Source of the DNA: Prevotella micans DSM 21469 = JCM 16134
GTDB lineage: Bacteria; Bacteroidota; Bacteroidia; Bacteroidales; Bacteroidaceae
Assembly: GCF_000614105.1 (NCBI RefSeq)
Contig: NZ_BAKH01000024.1
Location: 1-39,899 of the forward strand
DNA length: 39,899 bases
Direction of reading: 5' to 3'
In this document: piece after piece, positions 1-8,907 of the stretch
Layout of the letters: every line of letters begins with the position of its first letter
Position numbering within the stretch: position 1 is the stretch's first letter
Program-made: the position numbers and the translations under genes
Notes under the pieces: model-generated
Seen by the model: only the letters and a program-made list of their open reading frames with translations
The model's database searches: none
What the model was told of the DNA's origin: nothing

Positions 1-17
1 GGTTCCAAATAATTTGC

Positions 18-65
<48 letters not shown>

Positions 66-256
66 TCGCACCTAGCGTCTAACTACACATTTTTCACTTT
101 CGCTTACGCGCGCGTGAAGCGTGTCGTAACCCCCATCAGCAAAGGGCTCGTAAGAGTTCCCTTTGTTCGCTTTTTCGTACCCTTTTGCCAAGCCGCGCAA
201 GAGGCAAATAACGATGATTTTTATGTATGTATTCAGTAAATAAAATAACAATCAGT

Positions 257-1777
257 ATGAAAAGATTTCTATTACTCTTTGTTTGCTTTTTCACACTTGT
301 GGCAAGTAAGGCACAGACTAAGTTCAGCGTTACCGGTGAACATAACGTTAAGCTTTGGTTCGAGATCTTAGAAGGCTCTTCCTCCTATCAAAAGTCCTAT
401 GATGCTTCTGTTGATGAAGTTGCATTTATTTATCCAGCAGACGGAATAAAGTACCCCTCTGACAAGCCTATCGTAATTCCCTCAGCCGTTGAATATGGTG
501 GCAAGACCTATCAAGTAACTTTCTTGGGTAGTGCATTTAATAATACTCAAGTAGACTCGATTAACTTCCCCGCATCGATTAGGAAGTCTGAAGGAAATTT
601 TATCTATGGCGGAACAGTAAGGCACCTTTGCACGCCAGAAAACTTAGAAGTTATCCCACAATCCTGGTTAAACCACGCTACAATAGAAGAAGTATGGATT
701 TCGCCCAATGTAAAGGAGATTGAACGCCTCGGATTGTCAGGCGAAGCATTTACTCGAAAACGCATTCACGGTTTAGCACAGTCGAAGATTGAGGAGATTG
801 GAAGTTGGTCGTTTATTGCGCACCAATATGCCACAGATCCCGTGAATTATATCAAAGAAGTGAGCGTTTTACCTCCGACGATACGCATCATCGGCGACGA
901 GCCTTTCAGTATAAGAGAAGGTGGGCAAGGATTACCGCTTGATAATTTTAGCGTTCCGCCCACGATCGAGCAGATGGGTAAGGAAGTTTACGACATCAAG
1001 CAGCGAGTGGACGTTCTGCACACTACGCCTTTCATCCTCGGCGAGAACACGTTCGGCACCCAATCTACCCTCGAAATCTTTGTTCCCGTAGATTGTAGTA
1101 CCGCATACAAGGCTGCCATCAATTGGTCGGCTTACAGCGACAAGTTCCGCGAGGAGGTTAAGGTCGGCTCTGCCGGCTACACATCCTATTACTTGGAGAA
1201 CGAGAACTTTAAAGTACCCGCGGGCTGCACGGCGTATATCATCACGGGCATCAACCCAAGTGGAAGCAAGATAATTCCCGACCAAGCTGTGGTGAAAGCG
1301 TTCGGTGCAGGCAAGATAATCCCCAAGCAGACGGGCTTCATCCTGCAGGGCACGCCCAACACCACCGTTGAATATCAAGCTAACGTGACGGGAACAGAAG
1401 AAAGCGTCACGGGCAACCTGCTCATCGGCACCGCCACCGAGCAAGAGTTCAACGCAGCCGGTTACAAATATTATATCTTCTCCAATAACGGCGACGAGGG
1501 CCTCGGGTTCTATAAGCAGGGCACTCGGAATGGTGCTTCCATCAAGCTGGCGGCTCATCGCGCTGGTCTGCGTCTGCCATTAGCCATTGCGCCCGCCAAA
1601 GGATTTACAATCGACTTCGATGCCGCCCGCAAGGAGGCCGAAACGACCGGCATACGCGACGTTCGCCCGACAATGCAGCCACGCGAAAACGTCATCTATG
1701 ACCTCCAAGGGCGGCGAGTTACAAATCCCGGCCGTGGCATCTACATCGTCAACGGCAAGAAAGTAGTGAGGGAGTAA
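257..1777 (+). CDS. Secreted BspA/LRR-like cell-surface protein
   Basis: I chose the ATG at 257 rather than 227 because it opens directly onto a signal peptide (MKRFLLLFVCFFTLVASKAQ) with cleavage after the Gln. The mature protein of about 485 aa has a leucine-rich-repeat-like region at roughly residues 80-270, with phrases such as 'IEEVWISPNVKEIERLGLSGEAF' split over degenerate LRR_5-type units. The last ~40 residues carry 'VIYDLQGRRV', 'GRGIYIVNGKKVV', the C-terminal tail common on secreted Prevotella and Tannerella-type proteins, where it resembles a type IX secretion sorting segment. The role is probably surface adhesion or binding; no enzyme motif is visible. A (CA)22 tract lies upstream. 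Confidence 0.75.
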   Translation: MKRFLLLFVCFFTLVASKAQTKFSVTGEHNVKLWFEILEGSSSYQKSYDASVDEVAFIYPADGIKYPSDKPIVIPSAVEYGGKTYQVTFLGSAFNNTQVDSINFPASIRKSEGNFIYGGTVRHLCTPENLEVIPQSWLNHATIEEVWISPNVKEIERLGLSGEAFTRKRIHGLAQSKIEEIGSWSFIAHQYATDPVNYIKEVSVLPPTIRIIGDEPFSIREGGQGLPLDNFSVPPTIEQMGKEVYDIKQRVDVLHTTPFILGENTFGTQSTLEIFVPVDCSTAYKAAINWSAYSDKFREEVKVGSAGYTSYYLENENFKVPAGCTAYIITGINPSGSKIIPDQAVVKAFGAGKIIPKQTGFILQGTPNTTVEYQANVTGTEESVTGNLLIGTATEQEFNAAGYKYYIFSNNGDEGLGFYKQGTRNGASIKLAAHRAGLRLPLAIAPAKGFTIDFDAARKEAETTGIRDVRPTMQPRENVIYDLQGRRVTNPGRGIYIVNGKKVVRE

Positions 1778-1810
1778 GGAGAGAAAGTATTAAGTAATAA
1801 GTAGTAAACA

Positions 1811-2005
1811 ATGAAATAAAGATATATCACCCCGCAGATTAAGGTTATCCAACTCTTGACCGACGATAATATCGCACAATTTGTTGTGAGTTCGCACTCC
1901 GTAGGCGAGAACGAAGGACTGGCCAAGCCCGGCATCTTCGACGAAGACGAGGAGGGCGGAGCAGGCGAACAAACGATGGCGGGCTACTCGCCTTGGGAGG
2001 ACTAA
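1811..2005 (+). pseudogene. Small conserved Bacteroidales ORF with stop at codon 3
   Basis: Reading ATG-AAA-TAA-AGA in frame gives M-K-stop-R, then an open frame to the TAA at 2003-2005: YITPQIKVIQLLTDDNIA and, further on, an acidic GIFDEDEEGG segment ending SPWED. Short proteins beginning MKK-Y-P-I-V--L are common next to secreted proteins in Prevotella and relatives. The simplest reading is a nonsense change of codon 3 (AAA to TAA), by mutation or sequencing error. No other good start is near the 5' end. Function unknown. Confidence 0.55.
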
Positions 2006-2058
2006 GGGAGAGATATTGGAAGTGCCGGAGGACTGCTATTGGAGGTCGTGAGGGAGTC

Positions 2059-2219
2059 TCGGTATTACTCCTTGAGGATGTTAAGTATCACTCCTCATGG
2101 ACTCTAAGTTAAAGTCCTCTGGGAGTCTAAGTTAAAGTCCTCGACGAGTTTAAGTATCAGTCCTCCGGTACCTTAAGTATACGTCCAAAAGGAGTTTAAG
2201 TATGGGTGCAAAACATGCG
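2059..2219. repeat. Degenerate 23-bp tandem array (7 units) upstream of HU-like gene
   Basis: Seven consecutive 23-bp units start at 2059, 2082, 2105, 2128, 2151, 2174 and 2197. All but the first begin TAAGT, and most contain a TCC(T/A) block and a GGA(G/C) block that form a small imperfect dyad. The array fills the gap before the HU-family gene at 2294. Tandem 23-nt minisatellites inside MITE-like 'BrickBuilt' elements are known from Porphyromonas gingivalis; whether this is related I cannot say. Positions 2220-2293 show nothing further. Confidence 0.85.
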
Positions 2220-2293
2220 CAGAAACAGAACACGTTAACGGGGCAAAGCCCAACGGCAGAGCCCCACATTATTCATTTAATACATAAGAAAAC

Positions 2294-2725
2294 ATGATTA
2301 GTTTTAAAGTAGTTGAGAGTATTCTCAGAGTAGGCCCGCGCAAGGGGCAGAAGGGGTATGGAGCGGTGCAGAAGGCTCCGATGAAGTTCTCGCAGGAGTG
2401 GCTCATCAACCGCATCGTGCGCGAAACGTCGTTGAGCGAGGGCGATGTGAGGAACGTGTTTATCACGCTGCGCAACATCGTGGTGGAGGTGGTGACGATG
2501 GGCGGTTCGCTCGACTTGGGCGACATCTTTTCGCTTCGCACTACCATTCCCTCGCGGATGCTGGAGAAGGAGGAGGACGTGACGGTTGCCTCTGCGCTGA
2601 AACGCCCTCGCATCATCGTGACGTGGAAGGATGCTATCCGCAAGGCGCTCGGTAAAATCGAGGTGGAGGTGGATAACCCCAAACGGAAGGACTTGAATAA
2701 AAAGCCGAAAATGCCGAAGCCGTAG
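2294..2725 (+). CDS. HU-like DNA-binding protein (HU-HIG family)
   Basis: A 143-aa basic protein. The order N-terminal extension (GPRKGQKGYGAVQK), helical body (FSQEWLINRIVRETSLSEGDVRNVFITLRNIVVEVV), then 'GGSLDLGDIFSLRTTIPSR' matches the Bacteroidetes HU-related family TIGR01201. The 'ldLGDiGtf' motif is typical; the tail is Lys/Pro-rich (NPKRKDLNKKPKMPKP). It probably binds and bends DNA, as a nucleoid or local regulator. It is monocistronic, with a 23-bp tandem array just upstream. A second family member at 8286-8753 is also preceded by a tandem array. Confidence 0.85.
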   Translation: MISFKVVESILRVGPRKGQKGYGAVQKAPMKFSQEWLINRIVRETSLSEGDVRNVFITLRNIVVEVVTMGGSLDLGDIFSLRTTIPSRMLEKEEDVTVASALKRPRIIVTWKDAIRKALGKIEVEVDNPKRKDLNKKPKMPKP

Positions 2726-2756
2726 AAAGGTGAAGAATTGAAAAGGTGAAAGGGTG

Positions 2757-2779
2757 AAAAGATGCCGATGCGTCTTTTT
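2757..2779 (+). terminator. Weak putative terminator after HU-like gene
   Basis: AAAAGA (2757-2762) pairs with TCTTTT (2773-2778) across a 10-nt loop and runs into a T-rich stretch. The stem is short and AT-rich, so confidence is low. Confidence 0.3.
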
Positions 2780-2830
2780 ACCCTTTTTTGTTTTACTATT
2801 TTTTAAAGTGATAGAGGGAGCCGGCCGCGT

Positions 2831-3367
2831 GTGCTTGCATCCCTGCTTTGTGTACTAATACGGTTTGCCGAACGGCAGCGCGAGAAGATTTACGTATTGG
2901 ACGGGGGCAAGAGCCTGATGCTCGCCCTCTCGCAGGACTTGTCGCAGAACTGCCCCGCCGAAGCGCGGGAGCATGTGCGTCGCTTCCACGAGCTGTTCTT
3001 CACCATTGCGCCCGACAAGGATGCCATCGAGAAGAATATGGAACGTGTCTTCGTGCTGTGCGACAAGTCGGCTTTCAACTATTACAAGGACTTGGCAGAG
3101 AAGGGCTATTATAACCGTGCCATATCGGGTAATGTCAATCAGCGCATAGAGGTGGACTCTATCCACTGCAACTTTAATACTTACCCTTATGCGGTAACGA
3201 CCTATGCAAGGGAGTTTATCGTCCGCCAGAGTAATGTTACGGAGCGCAGTCTTGTTACGACCTGCACGCTGCAGAACTCAGTCCGTTCGGATAATAACCC
3301 ACAAGGCTTCCTGATGGAGAACTTCCTCGTCAAGGAGAACAGGGACATACAGACTTATAAACGATAA
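2831..3367 (+). pseudogene. traK: Conjugative transposon TraK, 5'-truncated
   Basis: TraK is an inner-membrane-anchored component (VirB8-like) of the CTnDOT-type mating apparatus. Family hallmarks are intact from about residue 12: RFAERQREKIYVLDGGKSLM, AREHVRRFHELFF, YYNRAISGNVNQ, and the C-terminal SDNNPQGFLMENFLV. Full-length TraK is about 205-210 aa; here the cytoplasmic N-terminus and most of the transmembrane helix are missing. The frame opens at a GTG in a GCCGGCCGCG-rich spot and is closed upstream by a stop at 2804. traA to traJ, which should lie upstream, are absent, so this is a deletion or recombination junction. traL starts 5 nt downstream. Confidence 0.85.
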
Positions 3368-3371
3368 GGCT

Positions 3372-3673
3372 ATGGCAAGGAAAAGATACTTTTTACTCTC
3401 ACGTCACTATCTGCGCTTTCACCTATGCTTCGCCATCGGTGTGAAAGGCTCACGATAAGGCAGAGAAAGGAAATCGTCTATGGGCTGAGTTTCATCTATC
3501 TGCTGTGCTCGCTTTGGATGATAGCGCAGTTTTTCCTTCCTCCAAAGAAGGAAAAACTACCCATCCCCACGGGAAAGCTGATGGACAGTCCGATACGGAC
3601 GGACAGTACTTTACATGAGTTACACGGCAATTTTTACGTACAACATCATCAAACAATCAAAGAAAATGGATAA
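3372..3673 (+). pseudogene. traL: Conjugative transposon TraL-like protein, frameshifted
   Basis: The ATG at 3372 starts MARKRYFLLSRHYLRF, which runs into a stop near 3456. The rest lies one frame back (RCERLTIRQRKEIVYGLSF, then a membrane helix IYLLCSLWMIAQFF and a short periplasmic tail). From 3372 to the stop at 3671-3673 is 302 nt, one base short of 101 codons, so a single-base deletion between about 3390 and 3430 explains the break. The restored length (100 aa) and layout fit TraL (DUF3989). The stop overlaps the traM start by 8 nt. Assignment rests on position and layout more than on strong motifs. Confidence 0.65.
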
Positions 3674-4936
3674 TAAACAGAAAGAACAAATGAAGAAAGG
3701 CTTGGTCTTCGGAGGTCTGGGAGTGCTGTTTGCCCTCTCGATGTGGTTTATCTTCGCACCGTCGGGCAAGGATAAGACCGCAGCGGAACAGGGACTCAAT
3801 GACAGCATCCCGCAGGCAACGACAGAAAAGCTCACCGAAAACAAGCTCAAAGCCTACGAATTAGGCGACAAGGCACATGAGGAGGAACAGACCCGCGAGG
3901 AGATGGGCAGACTATCGGACTATTTCGCACAGAACACTGCTCCATCAGAGGAGCAGCGTGCAGAGACAGCTGCTTCTACGGCAAAGATAGAAAACTCCAT
4001 GCATCGCTATGAGGAGAATAATCGGCTCTTGAACTCTTTTTACGCTCCCGACCCACACGAGCAGGAGCGTGAAGCCCTGCGCTCGGAGATTGATAATCTA
4101 AAGAAAGAACTATCTCAAAAGGATAGTAAGGAGGACAATGAAGAGAAACGGCAGCTTGCCTTGATGGAAAAGAGCTATCAGATGGCAGCGAAGTATCTTC
4201 CAAGGCTTCTGCCGCTGCACCATCTTTGGGTAATGACTTTACCGAGGGTAAAGGGCAAATGGCTACGGACAAAGGTCAGAGTATGGGCAGTAATATAAGC
4301 GGAGGTTCGGCCGACTTGCCTGCAATGGAAATCTTGGCGGAACGCAAACAAGTAGTATCCTCACTGGGGCAGCCGATGAGCGATGCGGACTTCATCAAGG
4401 AGTATGGCACGAAAGCACGCAACTTGGGCTTTCACTCGCTCGCAAGCACGGTTGTACCTACGATGCGCAACACACTCAAAGTGGTGGTGGACAGGACAAC
4501 GACGCTCAAAGAGGGAGATAATGTCATGCTCCGTCTGCTGGAAAGTGCCAAGGTACAGGGACTGCACATTCCACGGCAAAGCCGACTCATAGCCGTTGCC
4601 AAGATTGAGGGCAATCGTATGCACCTGCTTATCAAAAGCATTGAGGTAGACGGCCATATCATAGCTGTCAAGCTCTCGGCATACGATACGGACGGACAGG
4701 AGGGTGTGTATATACCAGGTTCGGAGGACATCAATGCGCTTAAGGAAGTCGGGGCGAACATCGGCGGTTCAATGGGTACATCCTTTACCTTCGCTTCCTC
4801 TGCCAAGGACCAGATTCTCTCCGAGGCTGCCCGTGGGGTGATGCAGGGTGCAAGTCAGCTGCTTCAGAAGAAACTGCGCACCGTCAAGGTAACGCTCAAG
4901 GGTGGCTACCGCCTTTTCTTGGTTCAGTCCAAATAA
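3666..4936 (+). pseudogene. traM: Conjugative transposon TraM, frameshifted
   Basis: TraM is a VirB10-like component linking the inner membrane to the outer-membrane part of the mating channel. MDNKQKEQMKKGLVFGGLGV opens a short cytoplasmic segment and one transmembrane helix (LGVLFALSMWFIFA), followed by a charged coiled-coil-rich linker. At about 4195-4205 the frame changes: 'KASAAAPSLGNDFTEGKGQMA' continues one frame back. The C-terminal half has the TraM core (ERKQVVSSLGQPMSDADFI, VMLRLLESAKVQGLHIPRQS, GSMGTSFTFASSAKDQILSE). Total span 1271 nt, one base short of 424 codons, so a single-base deletion. Confidence 0.88.
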
Positions 4937-4985
4937 AACAATCGAAAATGATAAGTAAAAAATAACATCAAATAAAAAAGGAACA

Positions 4986-5935
4986 ATGAAGAAAATTATT
5001 TTATCAATGGCTATGCTTGCCATGGTGGGAGCAACAGCCACAGCACAGGAAAACAATGATGGCCTGACACCAAGCCGACCGCTTACTTCAGGAGAGCTTT
5101 TTCAAGGTATGAGTCGTGCTATTCCAACAGGGCGTGTCGTACTGCCTTATGGTCTTGACGTTACCTTTGACAAGACCGTGCATCTTATCTTCCCTTCTGC
5201 CATCCGCTATGTAGACTTAGGTTCACAGAACATCATGCGGGGAAGGCGGAGGATGCTGAGAACGTACTACGTGTAAAGGCTTCGGTGAAGGACTTTGAGA
5301 CAGAGACTAACATGAGTGTCATCTGTGAGGACGGCTCTTTCTATGCTTTCAACGTGAAGTATGCTGATGAACCGGAGAAACTCAGCATTGAGATGAAAGA
5401 CTTTCTCTCCACGACGGAAGGCAGGCTGCCAAGCAATCGCTCTGATATTTACTTTAAGGAACTTGGTAACGAGTCGCCCGTATTAGTAAAGCTGATGATG
5501 CAGACCATCTATCAGAATGACAGACGCTGCATTAAGCACATCGGTGCACAGCAGTTCGGTATGAAGTTCCTGCTTCGTGGCTTGTATGCCCATAACGGCT
5601 TGCTGTATTTCCACACTCGAATGGAAAACGGCACGAATATGCCGTACTCGGTGGACTTTATCACATTCAAGGTTGTAGATAAGAAGATGGCAAAGCGCAC
5701 CGCTATACAAGAGCAGCTGTTGCAGCCGCTTCGTGCCTATCATCAGGTGATGCAGGTGCGTGGCATGGGTAGTGAACACGCTGTGTTTGCGCTCGAGCAG
5801 TTTTCTCTTGCAGAAGACAAGCAGCTTGAAGTGACGCTCTATGAGAGGAATGGCGGTCGTACGCTGACTTTTTATGTAACGGCAGAAGACCTGCAGCTGG
5901 CAAAGAAGATTGATAACCTCAAACTGAAATGGTGA
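4986..5935 (+). pseudogene. traN: Conjugative transposon TraN, frameshifted
   Basis: TraN is a VirB9-like periplasmic/outer-membrane mating channel protein. A signal peptide (MKKIILSMAMLAMVGATATA) is followed by TGRVVLPYGLDVTFDKTVHL and IRYVDLGSQNI. Near 5235-5245 the frame slips: 'GKAEDAENVLRVKASVKDF' continues one frame back through ETNMSVICEDGSFYAFNV to the stop at 5933-5935. The span (950 nt) is one base short of a whole codon number, indicating a single-base deletion. Downstream traO overlaps the stop (TGATG). Confidence 0.88.
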
Positions 5936-6519
5936 TGAAGAAGAGCAATATCATTCTGACAGTATGCATTGCGGTGGCTATGACTTTCAGTCTGCCATCG
6001 CAGGCACAGCGACTTATCCCCAAGCAAAGGGGCGTAGAGGTCGCAGGGAGTGTTCCGCTTATCAAGGGTGAAAAGTTCCTTGCAGCTGACAATTTCGGCA
6101 TGGGAGCATCACTCACCCACTATCTGGGTCGTGAGAATTATACTTTTGTTATGGCAGAGTATGAACAGCAGAATATGCCGTACAGAAGTTATAACGTAAA
6201 ACTCAAAGATGCACTCTTGCAGGTGGGCTATATGCACCCTGTTCTCTCCGACAGAGGTAAGAACGTGTTTCTTTATGGTGGCATATCCGCCTTGGGTGGC
6301 TATGAGCAGCTGAACGAGGACAAGAAGCTGCTGCCCGATGGGGCAACACTGCTCGACCGCTCCCGCTTTGTCTATGGCGGTGCCGTGCATGGCTCGGTGG
6401 AAGTGTTTCTAACAGATGGAGTCCTTTTTCTTGTAAAGGCGCAGGGACGGTTCCTCTTTGGAACGGACGTGCATCGTTTTCGTCCGGCTGTTTCAGCAGG
6501 ACTAAGGTTTAACTTTTAA
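5935..6519 (+). CDS. traO: Conjugative transposon TraO
   Basis: TraO is a small outer-membrane-associated protein of CTnDOT-type transfer operons. I chose the ATG at 5935 because it overlaps the traN stop (TGATG). A signal peptide (MKKSNIILTVCIAVAMTFSLPSQA) precedes QRLIPKQRGVEVAGSVPLI and beta-strand-rich segments (NYTFVMAEYEQQ, LLQVGYMHPVLSDRGKNVFLYGGI), ending RPAVSAGLRFNF, a terminal aromatic typical of outer-membrane beta proteins. About 194 aa, intact. traP (primase), normally next, is absent. Confidence 0.88.
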   Translation: MKKSNIILTVCIAVAMTFSLPSQAQRLIPKQRGVEVAGSVPLIKGEKFLAADNFGMGASLTHYLGRENYTFVMAEYEQQNMPYRSYNVKLKDALLQVGYMHPVLSDRGKNVFLYGGISALGGYEQLNEDKKLLPDGATLLDRSRFVYGGAVHGSVEVFLTDGVLFLVKAQGRFLFGTDVHRFRPAVSAGLRFNF

Positions 6520-6531
6520 GTAGAAGAAAAG

Positions 6532-6990
6532 ATGAAGAAGATATTGAATATGATTTGGGTAATGGGCGTGCTGACCCTTGCCGTGTTTTGCCTATCTGCT
6601 TGTGATAGGGATTTGGATGTTCAGCAGTCTTATCCGTTTACGGTGGAGACAATGCCGGTTCAGAAGGACATCATAAGGGGACAGACGGCAGAGATACGCT
6701 GCACGCTGAAGCGAGGCGGTGAGTTTGCAGACACTCGCTATACGATACGTTATTTCCAGTCTGACGGCAAGGGCTTGCTAAGAAATGATAACGGCACGGT
6801 CTTCAAGCCAAACGACCGCTATCCGCTAACGAAGGATGTGTTCCGCCTGTATTACACTTCGCTCTCATCTGACCGCCAGACGATAGATGTATATGTGGAG
6901 GATAGTTTTGGTAAGGTGCAGCAACTGACCTTTAGTTTTAACAACGAGCGAGAAGAGGGCAAGGATAAGCCTGCATCTTCTCGCCACTAA
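6532..6990 (+). CDS. traQ: Conjugative transposon TraQ (DUF3872) lipoprotein
   Basis: A 152-aa protein with a lipoprotein signal (MKKILNMIWVMGVLTLAVFCLSAC; lipobox LSAC). The body matches DUF3872/TraQ: YPFTVETMPVQKDI, GQTAEIRCTLKRGGEF, DTRYTIRYFQSDGKG, and RYPLTKDVFRLYYTS. It is an accessory protein encoded at the 3' end of the tra operon, 12 nt after traO. It appears intact although its upstream neighbours are frameshifted. Confidence 0.85.
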   Translation: MKKILNMIWVMGVLTLAVFCLSACDRDLDVQQSYPFTVETMPVQKDIIRGQTAEIRCTLKRGGEFADTRYTIRYFQSDGKGLLRNDNGTVFKPNDRYPLTKDVFRLYYTSLSSDRQTIDVYVEDSFGKVQQLTFSFNNEREEGKDKPASSRH

Positions 6991-7001
6991 GACCATAATT
7001 G

Positions 7002-7508
7002 ATGCGAACGATAAATTCTTTCATTTTACTTTGTGTATTCTGCCTGTTCTGTCAGCCGATCCTTGCTCAGCGCAGGGTGCGGCTGGCAGACTTGCCACCT
7101 TTTGAGCGTGCGGTAGTCGTAGTAAAATACTTTGAGGGCATGCACGGCTGGAAGAATTATCCGTATGTTGGATATGGGCATCAGCTGCAACGGGGAGAAC
7201 GTTTCACGGCGGATATGACAGAACGGCAAGCGGACTCCCTGCTCCGTGCCGACCTTTGGAAATGCTTTGAACACTTCAAGGGCTATGGCAAGGATGCGCT
7301 GCTATTGACCTTGCTTGCCTACAATGTTGGTGTAGGGCGACTGCTTGGATATGGTAGGCATCCCAAAAGTAGGTTGCTGCGAAAAATTGAGGCAGGAAAC
7401 AGAAATATCTATCGGGAGTATGTTTCGTTCTGCAGATACAAGGGAAAGGTTTTGAATGGGTTAGTCAAACGCCGAAAGGTTGAGTTTGCGTTGTTCTTTA
7501 TCATCTGA
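7002..7508 (+). CDS. Lysozyme-like glycoside hydrolase of the tra operon
   Basis: I chose the ATG at 7002 over the TTG at 6999. A signal peptide (MRTINSFILLCVFCLFCQPILA) is followed by a phage-lysozyme fold (GH24-like): 'VVVVKYFEGMHGWKNYPYVGYGHQ' has the catalytic Glu followed by the conserved TIGYGH-type motif, and 'LLTLLAYNVGVGRLLG' matches the family's 'ls..yN.G.g' helix. It probably opens peptidoglycan for mating-channel assembly; such a gene regularly follows traQ. Length about 168 aa, intact. It is the last gene of the tra run. Confidence 0.82.
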   Translation: MRTINSFILLCVFCLFCQPILAQRRVRLADLPPFERAVVVVKYFEGMHGWKNYPYVGYGHQLQRGERFTADMTERQADSLLRADLWKCFEHFKGYGKDALLLTLLAYNVGVGRLLGYGRHPKSRLLRKIEAGNRNIYREYVSFCRYKGKVLNGLVKRRKVEFALFFII

Positions 7509-7564
7509 CTATATTAAACCAAGAATTATTCCTATGATGTTGTTTCTGTTTTGCTGAAAAATTG

Positions 7565-7572
7565 TAACTTTG
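7565..7572 (+). promoter_or_regulatory. Bacteroidetes -7 box (TAACTTTG) for DJ-1 gene
   Basis: TAACTTTG matches the TAnnTTTG consensus and lies 25 nt before the start codon at 7597, after an AT-rich stretch with TTTTG about 16 nt upstream. Confidence 0.6.
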
Positions 7573-7596
7573 TATTACGATTAAATAGGATAAGCA

Positions 7597-8199
7597 ATGA
7601 ATAAAGAAACAAAAAAGGTACTCTTCGTCTTATTGAATGAGTACACAGATTGGGAAGGTGCTTTTCTCTCTACAGCCCTTCATGTTGGCGTAATACCAGG
7701 TAGTGAAATCAAGTACAGAGTGCATACAGTTGCTCCGACATTAGATGCAGTCTGTTCCATTGGTGGATTCAAAACGTTGCCCGATTATTCTTTTGAGAAT
7801 ATGCCCAAAGACTATGCAGCCTTAGTCCTTATCGGTGGCAATCGATGGGATTCTCCTGAAGCAGAACTTGTTGCGCCACTGGTACAAGAAGCATTGGATA
7901 AGGGTAAAATAGTAGGAGCGATATGCAACGGAGCATCGTTTCTGTGTGCTCATGGCTTCTTGAACAACGTAAAACATACGGGTAATGGTCTCGACCAACT
8001 TAAACAATGGGGTGGTGAAAGATACACGAACGAAACAGGATATGTGAACGCACAGGCAGTGAGTGATAAAAATATTGTTACAGCAAATATTACTGGTCAT
8101 TTGGAGTTCACTCGTGAAATGCTCTTACTTCTGAAAGCCAATACTCCTAAAAAGATTGCAGATTGGTATGACTTTTATAAGAATGGATTTGTAAAATAG
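7597..8199 (+). CDS. DJ-1/PfpI family glutamine amidotransferase-like protein
   Basis: 200 aa with the DJ-1/PfpI fold: KKVLFVLLNEYTDWEGAFL at the N-terminus, the 'nucleophile elbow' VGAICNGASFL (Cys about residue 110) and TANITGHLEFTREML near the end. The Glu of YTDWEGAF corresponds to the conserved acidic residue that pairs with the Cys in this family. Substrate unknown; members act as proteases, chaperones, glyoxalases or amidases. Its own promoter and strong terminator make it a single-gene unit, probably cargo of the conjugative element. Confidence 0.85.
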   Translation: MNKETKKVLFVLLNEYTDWEGAFLSTALHVGVIPGSEIKYRVHTVAPTLDAVCSIGGFKTLPDYSFENMPKDYAALVLIGGNRWDSPEAELVAPLVQEALDKGKIVGAICNGASFLCAHGFLNNVKHTGNGLDQLKQWGGERYTNETGYVNAQAVSDKNIVTANITGHLEFTREMLLLLKANTPKKIADWYDFYKNGFVK

Positions 8200-8219
8200 T
8201 AGTCATACTACTAAATAAA

Positions 8220-8255
8220 ATTGATGCGTGGAGACAATGTGCTCCACGCATCAAT
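8220..8255. terminator. Bidirectional hairpin between convergent genes
   Basis: A perfect 14-bp stem (ATTGATGCGTGGAG, 8220-8233) pairs with its complement at 8242-8255 around an 8-nt loop. It lies between the stop of the DJ-1 gene (+) and the stop of the HU-like gene (-), so it can serve both. Confidence 0.85.
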
Positions 8256-8285
8256 GTAAATATTAGAAAGTCTCGTTCGTCCCCC

Positions 8286-8753
8286 TTATGGCTCTGCAAT
8301 CTCTGGTCCCGATTGAGAATGATTCTCAACTGGCTTCTTAGTTTCCTTGTCAGGTGCAGTAACACGCTCGTAGCTCACGCCAGTAAGTGTAAAATACTTC
8401 TTTGAGGGAGTGAGGTGTACCACAGGTTTCGTGATATGAACCTTTGGGTTGAACTCCGCTTTTCCTTTCTCAACCAATTTACTCTGGAAAGAAGGTGTAA
8501 GTGTCCCGATGTCTCCGAAGTCTACAATGTCTCCGTTCTCAACGTGCTTTTTTGCAATCTCGGCTGCAAGTCTGAGAACAGCCTCGACTTCTGCACCTGT
8601 GAACGTTGTTGCGTGTGCCACTTCGTCACAGAAACTACGATGATCAACTCTCTTTCGTCCTGTAGGATGTGCCTGCAGAACGATTTTCCCTTTCAAACTT
8701 CCAACTGTTCCTTTACGCTCCTTTAGCGTATAAGCAATGGGTCTGTTCGCCAT
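8286..8753 (-). CDS. HU-like DNA-binding protein (HU-HIG family)
   Basis: About 155 aa from MANRPIAYTLKERKG (the ATG 6 nt upstream, at 8759, is also possible). An N-terminal extension precedes the HU core: VDHRSFCDEVAHATTFTGAEVEAVLRLAAEIAKKHVENGDIVDFGDIGTL, with the family's 'GDiVdfGDiGtl' motif. The C-terminus adds a strand-rich segment (VHITKPVVHLTPSKKYF) and a disordered tail. It is a member of the same family as the gene at 2294 but divergent from it. A -7 box lies 76 nt upstream and a 22-bp tandem array further upstream. Confidence 0.85.
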   Translation of the reverse strand: MANRPIAYTLKERKGTVGSLKGKIVLQAHPTGRKRVDHRSFCDEVAHATTFTGAEVEAVLRLAAEIAKKHVENGDIVDFGDIGTLTPSFQSKLVEKGKAEFNPKVHITKPVVHLTPSKKYFTLTGVSYERVTAPDKETKKPVENHSQSGPEIAEP

Positions 8754-8834
8754 AGTCATTAGTGTTGCCCCCGATTGTTAAGCCTTTGGAGGCTGGGGCT
8801 TTATCCTCCTCAACTTGTTAATAGATTTATATCA

Positions 8835-8842
8835 CAAAGGTA
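8835..8842 (-). promoter_or_regulatory. -7 box (TACCTTTG, minus strand) of HU-like gene
   Basis: Minus-strand TACCTTTG fits TAnnTTTG and lies between the tandem array (8908-9039) and the start codon, so the array is just upstream of the promoter. Confidence 0.5.
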
Positions 8843-8907
8843 AGAAATTTCTTGATTATCTCCAAGAAAAGCACATATTTCTTTTGACATTTATCAACCC
8901 TTTTTTG

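Noticed and set aside
932..1558. Minus-strand frame of 208 codons
   Set aside because: It is antisense to the BspA-like gene, has no recognisable family, and the plus strand has a signal peptide and C-terminal sorting-type tail.
1811..2005. Alternative genetic code (TAA read as sense)
   Set aside because: Only two in-frame TAAs are seen, and dozens of other genes end normally at TAA.
2059..2219. CRISPR-like array
   Set aside because: 23-bp units abut directly with no spacers; a minisatellite is the better description.
6519..6532. Missing traP as a local deletion
   Set aside because: traO and traQ are spaced normally (12 nt) and some related operons lack traP, so no scar is evident.
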